Source: Chaetoderma sp. LZ-2023a
Lineage: Eukaryota; Mollusca; Caudofoveata; Chaetodermatida; Chaetodermatidae
Length of the DNA: 64,000 bases
Assembly: GCA_034401795.1 (NCBI GenBank)
Contig: CM067367.1
Coordinates: 37,416,668-37,480,667 of the forward strand
Reading direction: 5' to 3'
A model generated the notes under the pieces. The model did not search any database. It saw only the letters and a program-made list of their open reading frames with translations, and was not told the origin of the DNA. The position numbers were made by a program, and so were the translations under genes. This document shows, in pieces, positions 1-11,650 of this stretch. How positions within the stretch are numbered: the first letter of the stretch is position 1; each line of letters opens with the position of its first letter.

Positions 1-210
1 TGCATAGGCCTAATATAGAACCGATTTCATATTATCCATCTATAACATAGAATTAATGTAATACAGCAATTAAAATTTTGGATTACTGTTTGTTCAACTG
101 GTTCTCTCAGCGCAATTTTCTCTGTCAGGATGCATGCTATTCATTCTGGTAATGTTCTTTCTGAAAGCAGGTGCTGTTTAATAATACAGGAAGGGTTTTC
201 AGAAACACCA

Positions 211-398
211 TTATCCCTTTAATCAAATTTGTTCAAGAAAATTAAAATTTTCTCAGAAAATGCCCATTTGCAGATCAAGAGAAGAGTATTTTTTCGTTTA
301 TAGAGCCAGTCATTCCAGTGGTAAATTTACAGATATACTATTCTCAAGCCCACTGCAAACGCCGTTTTTGAATGGTATGAGTGTTAAAGGGTTGATAA
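211..398. mobile_element. M1 palindromic MITE (piggyBac-like ends)
   Basis: Ends TTATCCCTTTAAT and TTAAAGGGTTGATAA are inverted. The left half carries CCATTTGCAGATCAAGAG and the centre GAGCCAGTCATTCCAGTGG, the shared hallmarks of eight copies in the window. The family consensus is TTAACCCTTTAAT...ATTAAAGGGTTAA. TTAA targets with CCC-starting ends suggest piggyBac mobilisation, which is an inference. No coding capacity. Confidence 0.7.
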
Positions 399-1585
399 CA
401 TAAATAGGCCATTAATTTCGTTATGACAGACCATCGTGCATTATAAAATCACCCATACCTCTACAACTTCTACATAGTTCCATGTAAATTATCAAGAATG
501 CAAATATAGTTTGTGTTTTTACAAAAGTTGTGAAGAACAAATTCAATACTGAATTCGGAAAACATACATTTGTGGCCAGACGCTTCAACCAACCGAATAG
601 CCTCTACATACCCTTGTGGGCCGCTTTGGAGAGATTTTGCTCGTTTATTTAGAAACGACATCTTTGATTATACTGACAAATATTTGTTGTAGATAAATGT
701 GAATAAGTTGACATTCACGATGCGTTTTGGTTAATGGATGTCAAATAAGGAGAGGATAATGAGAAGAACTATTGTTTAATAACTGTGAATTAATGGATGA
801 ATATGTCATTAATAGTTTCACTATTTACTTATTTATCCCAAGTGACATTTAACCAGACAATTCCCCCATCTCATTCATAGCTCTTAAGTAATTCATTAAC
901 ACGAATATGATTATTTTGAAAGACACGGGAAACAGGCGCTTGCAGACCCTCACATTCGCGTGTTTGTTTGATCTTCTGGAGTTTTTTCTTCGGATCACGA
1001 CAAATGCTGTTTAATCCTAGTGCATAGTACTATCCGTTCTTTTGTTCACGTTCTTTTTTTTGTAAATCGGATCGATAGTTACCGAGATATCCACCAATCC
1101 GGGGTTCGATCAGATCATGGCCAAAATATGGGACTGCTAGTCTGCAGTGACGACCTTTCTCGTGTTTGTATATGAGCCAAATTGGAACGACTGTTATAAT
1201 TATACAGCGGCGTTCAGACGCACACATGCTCGGGCATACTCGAATGCAATATCCAATTATAGGGCAAGGCTACTAAAAGTCGGTGCTGTAGGCAACAACG
1301 ATTGGCTATTAAAATGGCTCATATTTAATTCATTTGAAATCACATCGATCATAATATTAAGAACTGGGTCAGTCTTACCTTGTTTTTGTCCCATAGGGGA
1401 AGCGATGTTTATGGGGTTGTATCTCTTTCACCGACGTCCCGTGGCGTCAGCAACCGCGTGTCAATTGGGAGAAGGTTATTCATTGCCCAGATTATTCAAC
1501 AAAGCCTTTTTGCATTTCAAAATTTAAAACATGTTTTCTCTACAAGGCAAAGATGCAATCTGCATATTTCACAGTATAAATTTTG

Positions 1586-1586
<1 letters not shown>
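399..1586. other. Unassigned AT-rich sequence
   Basis: I see no supported gene, RNA or mobile element here. Short open frames such as 1147-1527 lack family motifs or exon signals. Confidence 0.5.

Positions 1587-1652
<66 letters not shown>
1587..1652. repeat. (GA)n microsatellite
   Basis: About 32 uninterrupted GA dinucleotides. Confidence 0.97.
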
Positions 1653-1654
<2 letters not shown>

Positions 1655-2639
1655 CTTTGTTGGGCCATATTCACTTTCAATGAGTGACTCATTAAGCTCA
1701 GTAATGAGTCTAAGACAAAGTTCATGCAACCGAGAGTCATTTCTGCGGCAGATCCAAAAGGATATGGCAAAATAGTCTACATAGACTGGGTACTAAGCTA
1801 CGTAGCTACCCAAGCTATGCAGTAACTAATAGGCAGATGCACGTAGAAATGCTGTGAAATGGTTCGAAATTCCAAATTGGCATGGTACGGCCGGAAGCGA
1901 ATAGTCTAGTAAAACATGACAAATAAATGATGATAAAATGGGTTGAGGCTATAACCCGATATGCCTACATGAGTATGTCTAGAGTTAGTAGAAAGCATCT
2001 GCATCACTTTGACAGGCTTACGAATGAAGTGACATTGAGGCGTATAAGAATCCCGTACATTAATGCCTATGCTAAATTGTGTAGGATGAGATCGGTATGT
2101 AGAAAAACTGTTATAGCCTACTTGCGGAATATAAGAAACAACAGACTGTATTGGCATGGTTATAAAGAAAACATAACTTAATGAGAGCTTAATGAGATTA
2201 TCATGAACTTGAGTATGCAGGGCACACCACTGTCCCATCTACTGTAAAGCATATGTGTCTGAACCTTTGTCAGGCACACAACATAGGACATGTGGAATCT
2301 CATTGGTGGTAGGCTATCGGTCATCCTCTATGGTATAAATAGCAACAGATAGTCGACATGTGGAGCTGACATGGCTTGTATGGGGCACCCTGCCACACAC
2401 TCGGGCTAACAGCCCTAATAGCAACACTTAGCCTAGGCATATATCTACTTAGGCAAACACAGATAATTTTCCAGTGCTCAGTGTTCTGAGGGGAGTATTC
2501 TACCAGACAGTATGCGCGCATTAGCAAACATGCACAGATATTTGTGCCAAATCGAGCTACTTAGCTAGCTGTATGGGACACCTTACACCTTGTGGATTGA
2601 ATAACAATGGGATTTAAACGTATGGCTAAATTTCTCACG
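1653..2639. other. Unassigned sequence
   Basis: I see no supported feature between the GA microsatellite and the LINE. Confidence 0.4.
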
Positions 2640-3932
2640 AAGATTTGGCCATTTTGTTGTTGAATTGCTGGGAATTCCACATATATCGGGCATACGACCT
2701 GCAGCAGTCCGCAGGTGTAATCCACAAATCCTATCCAATGTTATTCTATGCCGCATCCGAGACAAGATCGATGACTTCACCGGATCATGTCGAAGTGGCT
2801 TCAAACGTGGACGCAGCTGCGCAGACATTGTATGGGGCTCAACGCATGCTTGTGTCTGTAGTCATTTCCAAACACTGAAATTTCCACAAAATGGGCATTG
2901 ACATATCACGAGCCTTCGACACAATTGAACGCTCAAAGATCCTAGATGTACTACACCAGGCCGGTTGCAATGAAGATGAGCTAAGACTAGTGAGACTCCT
3001 TCTTGCAGACACCAAGCTGAGAGTTCGAATCAAGTTTCTCGGGTGCTTTTCACCAGTCCTGTTACCTTGCTGCTGCATTGAGATCCGTGTGAGAAAGTTC
3101 CACAAGACCCCCCCCCCCCCCCAGTGGCAATACTGGGTATGCCGCTAGAGATGGAACTTTCTGCAAGCAAACTAAAAATTGAGAATCTCTATATGAATGA
3201 ATACAAAACAGAGTTCACCCACATATACCTATCTGCAAAGCATGAAACTACTAAGAAAATTACGACCCACTTCGTAGCGGCGAACCATGGAGGAAAAGTA
3301 AAATACTGCCCGACTCACTGCTTTGAAGTACTGCTGACATTGCTGCACGCTGCGCCATGCGGACGATAGTTTTCCAGTCCTGGAAGCTATGGATTCGTAG
3401 ATCAAAGATGCCCTTGATAAAAAGGCTACGTTTATGCAATGCAAGCTGCGTATCCTTGATGCTGTATAACTGTAACAGCTGGGCAGCTCCAAAGGCAGCT
3501 CTAGACAAACTCGATGCCTGCCACCGCAAACTCCTAGGCACTATCACTGGACACTGATGGCCAGACAGCATAATTTCCAACGATGCACCATTCAAGATGT
3601 GTAATACGTCACCGCTGTCTGTAAAAGTCGCCCAGCAAAGATGGGCGATGTATGGCCATGCGCTAAGGATGCCAGAAGAGATACCAGCACAGACATCCTT
3701 GGGATTCGCCCTACTCGGAGCCTGCAGATACAAAGCCATGAGAGAACGTCTTTGCATGAATCTGCTAAGCGTGCTACGAGGTGACTTCAAGAAAGCAGGA
3801 CTCGGTACACTCAAGTCACGAATGGACCTGAGGAAGCTAAGGATTTCGAGGACAAGACACAGTGGGCAAAAGCGAAGAAGGATTTATTTCAGATGTAGGA
3901 TGTTTTACTACTACAGCCGCAGAACACAGTAA
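2640..3932 (+). mobile_element. 5'-truncated, decayed non-LTR retrotransposon (LINE family L-a)
   Basis: Reverse-transcriptase pieces lie in order on the + strand: FTGSCRSGFKRGRSCADIVW near 2780-2840, then MGIDISRAFDTIERSKILD at 2891. KTEFTHIYLSAKHE follows near 3205, CNASCVSLMLYNCNSWAAPK near 3440, LDKLDACHRKLLGTITGH near 3505, and GDFKKAGLGTLKSRMDLRKL near 3780. SRAFDTI is RT block A-like. The YADD block is lost in a deleted stretch around a poly-C tract (3107-3122). The 3' end reaches CCGCAGAACACAGTAATCAT near 3930, a tail shared with the copy at 56720-57400. The clade is not certain. Several frame breaks show it is dead. The same family recurs at 31165-31830, 43535-43715 and 56720-57400. 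Confidence 0.8.
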
Positions 3933-3965
3933 TCATATATACATACGCCACATAGACTTGACTTA

Positions 3966-5460
3966 TTAGCTCACCTGGCCAGAATGGCCATGTGAGCTCA
4001 TGCCATGATGACCATCCGCTGAGCGTCCATCCGCCTTCCGACATCCGTCCGTCAACCTTTGAAAGGACCTCTTCAAGAATCACTGGACTAATTTGAATTA
4101 TATTTGGTAGGAAGCACCCATAGACCATAGAGATCCGAGGTTGTTCAAACGAAGCCGATCTTCCAATGTGTCCGATAGCCGTCTTGGATTTTGGCCGATT
4201 TTTAGAAACATCTTTAAAATGTACTTCTCTGAAGCCCGTTGGGCAATAGATTCAAAACTCATGAAATATATTATAGGGCAGCAACTGAACCAAGTTTGTT
4301 CAGGGGAACATGATTGCGTCAGCAGCCATCTTGGATGAACTAGTTTGTGCGAAAACGACTTCTCCAGAACCTCTAAATGGATTGGGCCAAAATTTGGGAG
4401 ATGTGATTAGGGATTTTAAGTGCCATTATAATTTGTTGAATGGACGTTGATAAGTATAAAAAAGATTCCAGTGGACCAATCAAAATGTAGCGTTTCTGGC
4501 GGCCATATTGGATTTTATTATTTTATTGATTTCGAAGATGAAATTGGATTTATATAGGTTTTTCTGTATGTTGATTTCAAATTTGCCACTTTCGAAATTG
4601 ACGGATAAATGGTTTGGCGGCTATCTTTGATTTTTCCCACCAAAACACCCCTAGTAAAGCAATTATGCAGTGTTTTCTGGAGAACCACGGGAATGATTTT
4701 CACCAAATCTGGCAGGAAACATCCTTAGGCTATAGGTATCGTTGTTTGTTTAAGCAAAGCCGATCAGCCAACTTGACCGGTGACCATCTTGGATTTCGAC
4801 TGATTTTTAGAAACATCCTTAAAAATATCAGAAAACGCTTGGAGGATCGATTCAAAATTCATATAACATCATCTAGGGCAACAGCTGGACCAAGTTTGTT
4901 CAAGGGTATTTGATTGGACACATGATTTGATGGTCATCTTGGATGACCTAGTAAGATGACATAGTTGTCGTGAAAACGACTTCTCCAGATATGCTGAATG
5001 GATCGGGCCGAAATTTGGAAGCTATTATTAGGGACTAAAGGCCAGTTTATTCAATAACCGTTGATACGTGAAAATACATGACTTCCATGGACCAATCAAA
5101 ATGTAGCATACTTAGACGCCATATTGGAATTTTTATTTTATGGATTTTGAAGCCGAGATTGATTTTATATAGGTCTTTGTGTCCGCCATGCTATATATTT
5201 TTTTCACCAAAAGCTCCCATTACGTAGTAAAACAATAGGACATTTAAAATGCCTTCTCGAGAAACATTGTTTGGTAGGAAACATTAGTGACGTTTCAAAG
5301 ACCTTTCTAAAAATCTGCCAAAATCCAAGATGGCTACCGGCCAAATTGGATGACCTCCTTCAGTTGAACAAACTAGTCTCTAAGTTTGTTCAACCAAAGC
5401 AGATCAGCCAATTTTACCGGCGGCCTTCTTGGATTTTGGCAGATTTTTAGAAACGTCTAA
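3966..5460 (+). mobile_element. Satellite-bearing element, copy 1 (Helentron/pearl-like?)
   Basis: The left arm starts TTAGCTCACCTGGCCAGAAT and runs into CCGTCCGTCAACCTTT. It is followed by satellite sequence with recurring motifs: GTTTGTTCAA, CCATCTTGGAT and GATTTTTAGAAA. The unit repeats about every 610 bp (anchors near 4083 and 4690). Four related ~155-bp monomers make one unit. The right side ends not in the arm seen in copy 2 but in an inverted repeat (5299-5458). No protein is encoded. The open frames here are satellite frames. The resemblance to mollusc pearl/Helentron-derived elements is from memory. Confidence 0.65.
5299..5458. repeat. Foldback at the right side of satellite element copy 1
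   Basis: The arm at 5299-5356 (AAAAATCTGCCAAAATCCAA) is the reverse complement of 5402-5458 (TTGGATTTTGGCAGATTTTT), with a handful of mismatches over ~57 bp. The spacer is about 45 bp. Confidence 0.85.
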
Positions 5461-5465
5461 GAAAA

Positions 5466-6705
5466 TCTGCCAATTGGCAACAAAATTACAACAACCCAAG
5501 CTACCACGCTATTCAGAATCTATCTACCACGAGGCAGTTGAAGACGTCAGGCATCCGTAGCCTGAAGACAATCATCGCTTTGTTTTCATCAACTTTAAAA
5601 CCGATGTATGGAAGACCTACTTTGTTTTGCTTGAAGAGGACAAATGGACACGACAGTGGTTTGTCCAATTCCAGACCACATAATTTCTAGTAGAAATGCA
5701 TGATTGCGGAGTTGGGTGAAGCAGCATGACGTTCACATTATTTCCACTTCATAGTCAATTCTGACATTACACACATTTAAATCTGACAAGCTTTTGCACA
5801 TAATTAACATATGGGTGTTCAGGACTTTTGAGTCGTGCTATTGGAAATAATGTTGCGTAGTCTTAGTTCCTGGTAGAGTATAAATCAGTTGATATTTGTT
5901 TACCCTAATTATGTATGCCAATACATGAACTATTTGACAATGAACAATACATGACGACATACAGTCAAACCGTCTATAGCGGACGCGTACCTTGGGTGGG
6001 GTTGGGGTGGCGTTAGGCAACGGATGGCGGTTCATATGAATCCTTCTTAAAGAACCGCAATTATTTAATCCCAGAAGACAAAAAAAAATCATGGAAAATG
6101 TTTTGCCATAAGAGACTACATATCTGGAGACCTTTTGCATGGTCCGTACAGGGAGCGCTATCAACAGGTTCAAATGACTACGATTCGATTCTATCATATC
6201 GTGGCAAATACAGATGACGTGGAGCTAAGCTATTGAGGTAATAAAACCGTGTACACAACATAATTATGTGCTCAATATAACCACGGATTGTTAATTATGT
6301 GTGAATACAGCTATCAATCTGCAATTGATTTTATTGCAGAAATGCTTCCAGAGAAACCACCTGACACTTGGCGATGCGGAGTTGTTGTTCTTTAAGACAT
6401 AAATCCGAATCCCCCTCACCCTGTTTTAGAAGACAGGCATATATTGTGTGCATAAAAACACTAATCTAGGAATGGAGTTTGAGTGACACCTTACCACCTG
6501 TGTCGTTTGAGATTGTTCTATCAATAGCAGCGTAATTTAGCAAACGGTGTCCACAATGTATAGGCTTGTGCGATTATTGCTTTGAGCGATCACAATCGAT
6601 TATTAAGAATAATCGTGATAACTCGATTAATCAGCTTGGGTACACATTACCAAGGCATAAGAACAAAGGGATATCAATGACGAAAGGTGCAAGTGTGTTT
6701 AGAAA
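5466..6705. other. Unassigned sequence
   Basis: I see no supported gene or repeat family. The open frame at 5838-6197 on the minus strand has no recognisable motif. Confidence 0.4.
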
Positions 6706-6833
6706 AGTTCATTTGCAGGGCAAGGGAAGACTTTTTGAAAATGTATCACTGAAATGCCTATCTCAATTCTCGAGCCAGTCATTCCAGTGATACATTAAAA
6801 AAATAGTCTTCTCTTACCTTGCAAATGGGCATA
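6706..6833. mobile_element. M1 MITE, core only
   Basis: CATTTGCAGGGCAAGGGAAG and TCTTACCTTGCAAATGGGCA form the outer arms of the core. GAGCCAGTCATTCCAGTGAT marks the centre. The CCCTTT ends were not found, so this copy looks truncated. Confidence 0.65.
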
Positions 6834-7029
6834 CATACATTCACTGAGCAAAATGTCAATTTTCATGACCGATCTCATTAAAAAGTAGTTAAACGCTCAC
6901 AAAGAGCGCAGGAAGTCGCCGTCCCGTTGTTATACTACTTCATTCATCAACATGCCGCATCATAATTAAATAGATTTTAATATTTTCTAGGTTTCTAGGA
7001 TGTGGACATTCAATAAAACTTCACAGCTG

Positions 7030-7345
7030 CCGTCTTAATTTCAATTCAATTTGATTTTATTTACGAGCTCAGGTCACATTGTGATACATATATTTTAGTC
7101 GAAAGTAGTCCATACAGCTTTTAATAGTTTGGTGTTACGCAAAAAATATTTCACCAAGTGGTTTCTTCTATCGTCTCTGAAATAATCGCACACAATGATG
7201 TAGTGGAATTCATCTCCTAAGAGTTTTGTGTGCATATCTTGCACGTTCTTTCTTTTCTTGGCTTGTCTTGCCAACGCAATGGCTTGATTGATCGATAGTG
7301 GTTTGATACAGTGTTTTAGTCCGAGTTCTCTGACTCCGCCCTATG
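7030..7345 (-). mobile_element. LINE 3' end (family L-b), minus strand
   Basis: Read on the minus strand this gives LLGDEFHYIIVCDYFRDDRR, then HLVKYFLRNTKLLK. That is the C-terminal Cys/His region of a CR1-like LINE group also seen at 14845-15492 (IGDEFHYIFICNFF). It ends with an AATTGAATTGAAATT tail, a short-repeat tail typical of these elements. Strongly 5'-truncated. Confidence 0.7.
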
Positions 7346-7418
7346 ACGTTTCTGATATGCCAGCATATCAGAAATGGCATAGGGCGGAGTCAGAGAACTC
7401 GGACTAATACGGTGTATG
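7305..7418. repeat. Long near-perfect hairpin
   Basis: The arms are 7321-7359 and 7364-7402: 39 bp each, two mismatches, 4-base loop CCAG. Pairing continues outward for about 15 bp on each side with three mismatches. The left arm overlaps the 5' part of the minus-strand LINE fragment, so the right arm is an inverted copy of LINE sequence. Confidence 0.93.
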
Positions 7419-7524
7419 CCTGTATAGTGTATCAGAATGAACCATCTTATGTCTTTCTCTCGGCTTTGTAAAAGATACCTTTAGTTTATAGAATCCAATC
7501 ATAATCGAGGGATCCGGTCTGTCA

Positions 7525-7885
7525 TTCAAATATAGAACGTCATAATCAATTGCATCAAATGTAGGATGACGCTACAATCATAATGACGTATTATACCGCC
7601 GTCATGAAGCTCCAAAATATCATTGCGTGTAAGAATTGTATTATCTTTGATGGACCTCAAATTTAATAAACATCTTTTGAAACTATTTTCACTGGACGCT
7701 GTTGTCATACAACTGCGCCCAGTTAAATTAGTTTCAAAATATTCAACACCTTACATGTATAATTATCTTGAAATTTAGATTCTGTCTATTCAGGAATGAA
7801 AGTAGGCTATATAAATTGATTCCAACACGGAGCTTCGCTAGAAGTGGGCGGAGCATAGCTCGAGATTGAACCCTCAATTCTACAG
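7525..7885. mobile_element. M2 MITE, degenerate
   Basis: Contains the M2 centre (CACTGGACGCTGTTG, then GTTAAATTAGTTTCAAAATA), the upstream CATAATCA/GACGTA block and the GGGCGGAGCATAGCT end block. The terminal CCTTTCCAG repeats are eroded. Confidence 0.65.
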
Positions 7886-8410
7886 CCGCAATTCAATATT
7901 GCCTTATTTCAACAAACCATTATGTCATTGTTCCGGGCACTGTTTACTAGGGACTTATATTGCTTAATGTTAAGTGTGAGCGCTATGCCTATGTAAATAT
8001 GCTAACTGATGACATAACTAGAGGAATATCAACCAGACATAAGTCACCATGTTCGCGGTTGCATTGCAATCACATTTTTGGTGTGCTGTGGATCGAAGCC
8101 ACACACAATCTTGAATCTCCCTCGTTGCGTTGAATGAATTTTCGCGCAAACATCGATCCCCTAGAGAAAATATTTAATGAAAACACTGGCTTGCGCGAGT
8201 GACAGAGAGACATCAAACACTTATCAGGTAGGAAGCTGATAATATAAGTTCCAGTCTGGAAGCCACAACAGATTGATGCGTGAGCTGACAACTGAAGAAC
8301 TGATTGCGAAAAAAAACGAGCTAACAGGTAAGTGCGTTCCTACACAAACAACGACAGTGGTCATGGTGGCGAGCGCGGCAATGGCCATCATATTAGAACG
8401 GTCTCCCTAA

Positions 8411-8875
8411 GGTAAAACGGGGTTCGTTTGAGTAAAACGGGAATCGATTGGAAATAACAAGAGTGGAAGGCAAGTAGAATAAAAGATTTTGCATTTTGAA
8501 AATTGAGATTAAAATTTTGGTGTATAATAGAGAATGTGTGTTATTATGAAGTTAAAATCTTAGTATCAAATGTGGTGTAGTAACGAAGCGGTGATGGAAG
8601 CTGATTTCCATCGTCTTGAACATTTCTGCCCGTTTATGACTCACTTTCATATATCTTCGTAAATAAACATTGTTTTCAAAATTTGTTATCGGGCACATAA
8701 AATAATTAGATCTATCCCCTACACATATACGGTCGCCTATATAGCGCACGTCTAGAGGAGAGCACATGAATGCGGCAGCTCTGACAACAGTGAATAAAAC
8801 TTAATAATGCCAATGTAAACTGATTCCAGTTGTACTGAACCGAATCCCGTTTTACACAACCGAGCCCGTTTTACT
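8411..8875. mobile_element. Small TIR element with doubled TAAAACGGG ends
   Basis: The left end has TAAAACGGG at 8413, then again 20 bp inward, followed by AATCGATTGG. The right end has the same pair inverted (TTTTACACAACCGAGCCCGT and CCCGTTTTA at 8865-8873). The inverted repeats are about 45 bp, imperfect, and the total about 465 bp. No transposase is seen, so it is probably a non-autonomous DNA transposon. I cannot fix the target duplication. Confidence 0.65.
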
Positions 8876-9170
8876 CGGATGATCGTCGTAAATTCCACAT
8901 CTTATTATATATACTGTATATGGGTGCGCGCGCATGTGTGTGTGTGCGTGATAATATAATGAAAATAACAGCAACACCCACTATAACAACCATCATCAAT
9001 GGTGGCGGCAGCAGTTGCAATGTAATCACTATTATCACGGATACGTCCTTTAAAGATTAAAGAAATAGCAGGCGAATTGTGTATCAACCCTTCGTCATAT
9101 TTTAGCTTATTTACTGCTGATTAGACCGTGTTATGGCAACAAAAATGCTAATAGTACTTTACATTTTTTG

Positions 9171-9273
9171 AGGGTGTGTGTGTGTGGGGGTTGGGGGGGG
9201 TAGATGGTGTGTGGGTGGGAGGGTGGTTATGGTGGGGGTGGGTGGGTGTTGCGGGGAGGGGGAGGAGGGGGTG
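9171..9273 (+). repeat. G-rich tract, possible G-quadruplex former
   Basis: About 100 bp almost entirely G and T with many GGG runs (for example GGGGGTTGGGGGGGG). The open frame through it is composition-driven until the LINE piece begins. Confidence 0.85.
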
Positions 9274-9274
9274 C

Positions 9275-9556
9275 ACCAAGCCTGGTGGCAGGACATATTT
9301 GAACATAGACTGTATGGAGAAACAGGGCGTTATCCACTAAGTATTACCATCAAGACTAACATGATCCGGTTTTGGACAGAACTAGTGAATGCAGGGCACG
9401 GAAAATTGTCCTCTGTACTTTACTATACCTGTCGAGAATTGGAACAGGAAACCAATTCTAACTTTGCATGGTTAACAGCAATAAAGTCGATCCTCCCAAG
9501 AAACAAATCAAGAACATTTTATTTAATGCTGAGTATATCAACACGCCCCATATAGT
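9275..9556 (+). mobile_element. LINE fragment between RT and C-terminus (family L-b group)
   Basis: Encodes YGETGRYPLSITIKTNMIRF, then KLSSVLYYTCRELEQETNSN and FAWLTAIKSIL. This connector is characteristic of the same CR1-like LINE group whose C-terminus lies at 14845-15492. It is a short isolated remnant followed by the tandem module at 9559. Confidence 0.65.
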
Positions 9557-9558
9557 AA

Positions 9559-11650
9559 ATGTGACTCTGCTCGGTGCGCCGCAAGAGCTACGCGGCGTAT
9601 CCCGCACCGTGTACCCAGTTATTGTATATGCATAATTAATTATGACATTAGCCCTCTGTTAATGGACAACTTTCAACTTTCACACCGCCATCGCCGGACG
9701 GAAACTTCACAACAAACTGTTTAAATGGTTAAATCATTTATCAGTTAAATGACTATCTAATGGACATCTTATTATCCGTTCTTCTTCACCTTCATAAGAG
9801 TGTGCCACATCAATAGTCTGCCTGCGGAAACCTGCTTGCGGAAACCTGCCTGCAGAAACCTGTTTGCGGAAACCTGCCTGCGGAAATCTTCCCTGCATTA
9901 AAGATTGTGCCATCTCACGCTATTTTCATATTAGCACAATTTCAGTGACCTATATGAACCTTTGCCGTGCCGATGACCAATAGGTACTCAAGTAGCTATA
10001 CTATTGTATATTTCATTATTTCTGTATACGGTACTGATGCCTAATCGGTACCTTACCGGTCCTTCTGATCGCAATTTTATATTTTCTATTTTATGTGAAT
10101 ATTATCCTTATTTTACTGTGGGTTTTCTCAACTAACAGCACCGTAAGGTCCTATGACCTATGGGGAGCCGAACATCTTCGCCTCTTAGAGAAATGCATTG
10201 TAGCACGGACCGACTGGATGGGTACTGCCCGTCCCAGCAAAGCTGGGTGCGAAACGCCCACTCCGGATTCGGTCCAAGCACGCCTCCCTTGGGTAGGATA
10301 GTATGCGTACATAGGCCCTATGAGAGAGATTTCTCGTCAAAATCGGCTAAGTCCGATAAAACTTGTGGTGAACATACGATTAAGACCAGAATTAAACCAT
10401 TTTAAAATCGGCCCAGAAATGGCTGAGTTATCCTCGAAGCTCCCCGCTAAATTATACTCAGAATATTGCTATAACATCGTAATCTCGTGTATATATTAGA
10501 CTATAGTGATATTGCACATGTGGTCAATACGTCACTGGTATACTAGCACGCTGATTGGCTGGCGCTCGGCCGCTGATTGGTTGAGGCGACCAGCTCCGAC
10601 GTCACAGCGCGTATAAGGGGGTGAAAAATCAAGGATCAGGAGCATCGTCGGCTGGGAGACCGACCTGCCGAGAACTGACTGGAGGTGCGGACTAGACAAG
10701 TGGACCGGAACACCAACGGAAGATACAGCACATCACCGCGGTTCCTTGCGGCTGTCAGCTCACCCGCACGTAAAAGCAGTTCTCGCACTTTCCCCATTAC
10801 GCAATTTTGGATGCTCTCGGACGGCCATCCCGGAGCAGAATAATTAATTATAGTGATGGTTCCCGCTTCCGAACTTTTCTAAAGGGAACACCTGCGGAAA
10901 AGGCCCTTGCTGCCCAGGATGTGATCCTACATGATGTAGAGCTACGGTGATTCTTGGTGGACGACTCGCCGGATCTACTGACTACGTTGAAAAGTGGACA
11001 TTAAATTCCGCACTGCATGTCGTGTGTGTTTAATTGACTTTTGGCCACAGTCTGGTGGAACTTTGCTAGGTGCGCCGCAAGTGCTATGCGATGCATCCCG
11101 CACCGTGTGCCAGTTTATGTAACTGCTTAAACTGTAAAGCCCTCCTTACTTACGAGCAAAGCATTAACTTTACTACTCCCGTCGCCGGACGGAAAACTTT
11201 CTCACTTCCGCATAAATTGTGATTTAGTTACAGAGACTATCTAATAGATGTTACTTCACTGCTCTGCTTTACTGTCCTGAGTGTGTACCATATCTACCCT
11301 GGAGCCAGCATGCGGAGACCTTCCTGTGGAGATCTGCATGCGGAAAATCTTCCAGCCTCAGAGAACGTGTCAACTCGCTCTATGAATATGTTAGCGCCTC
11401 AATTTCAGTAACATAGTAGCCTGTTTCATGCAAGTGAGTATTAGATACTCAACTAGCTATACATAGTATACATTTAATTATTATTTATTTTCGTATATGG
11501 TACTGATAAGTAATAGGTACCTTCCCGGTCCTAAGACTGCAAGTTATAATTACTTTATTACTGTTCATATTATCCTTATTTACTGCAGGTGCTTTAACTA
11601 ACCGCACCGATTAGGTCTTTCAACCTGATACTTACTACCTCATTAATTCT
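9559..11650. repeat. ~1.5-kb tandem module, possibly an LTR-type fossil
   Basis: Two diverged ~550-bp blocks lie in direct order, at 9573-10140 and 11069-11605, period about 1496 bp. Shared landmarks are GGTGCGCCGCAAG, CATCCCGCACCGTGT, CCGTCGCCGGACGGAAA (ATCGCC in copy 1), GGTACTGAT..TAAT.GGTACC, CCGGTCCT and AACNGCACCG. The spacer has an internal promoter-like cluster (10550-10620). Direct terminal-like blocks with a promoter between or within them would suit an old LTR element or a tandem duplication. I see no retroviral or capsid protein in it. Family and age are unknown. It looks broken. Confidence 0.5.
10550..10622 (+). promoter_or_regulatory. Promoter-like cluster: two ATTGG boxes, CRE, TATA
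   Basis: CTGATTGGCTGG and CTGATTGGTTGAG (inverted CCAAT boxes at 10553 and 10576) precede CGACGTCA (CRE-like, 10597-10604) and GTATAAGGGG (TATA-like, 10611). Spacing is that of a compact Pol II promoter. The GC-rich stretch after it has no clear reading frame. It may drive the tandem module or be its relic. Confidence 0.45.

Noticed and set aside
1517-1770. Minus-strand SLSLSL frames
   Set aside because: GA microsatellite read through.
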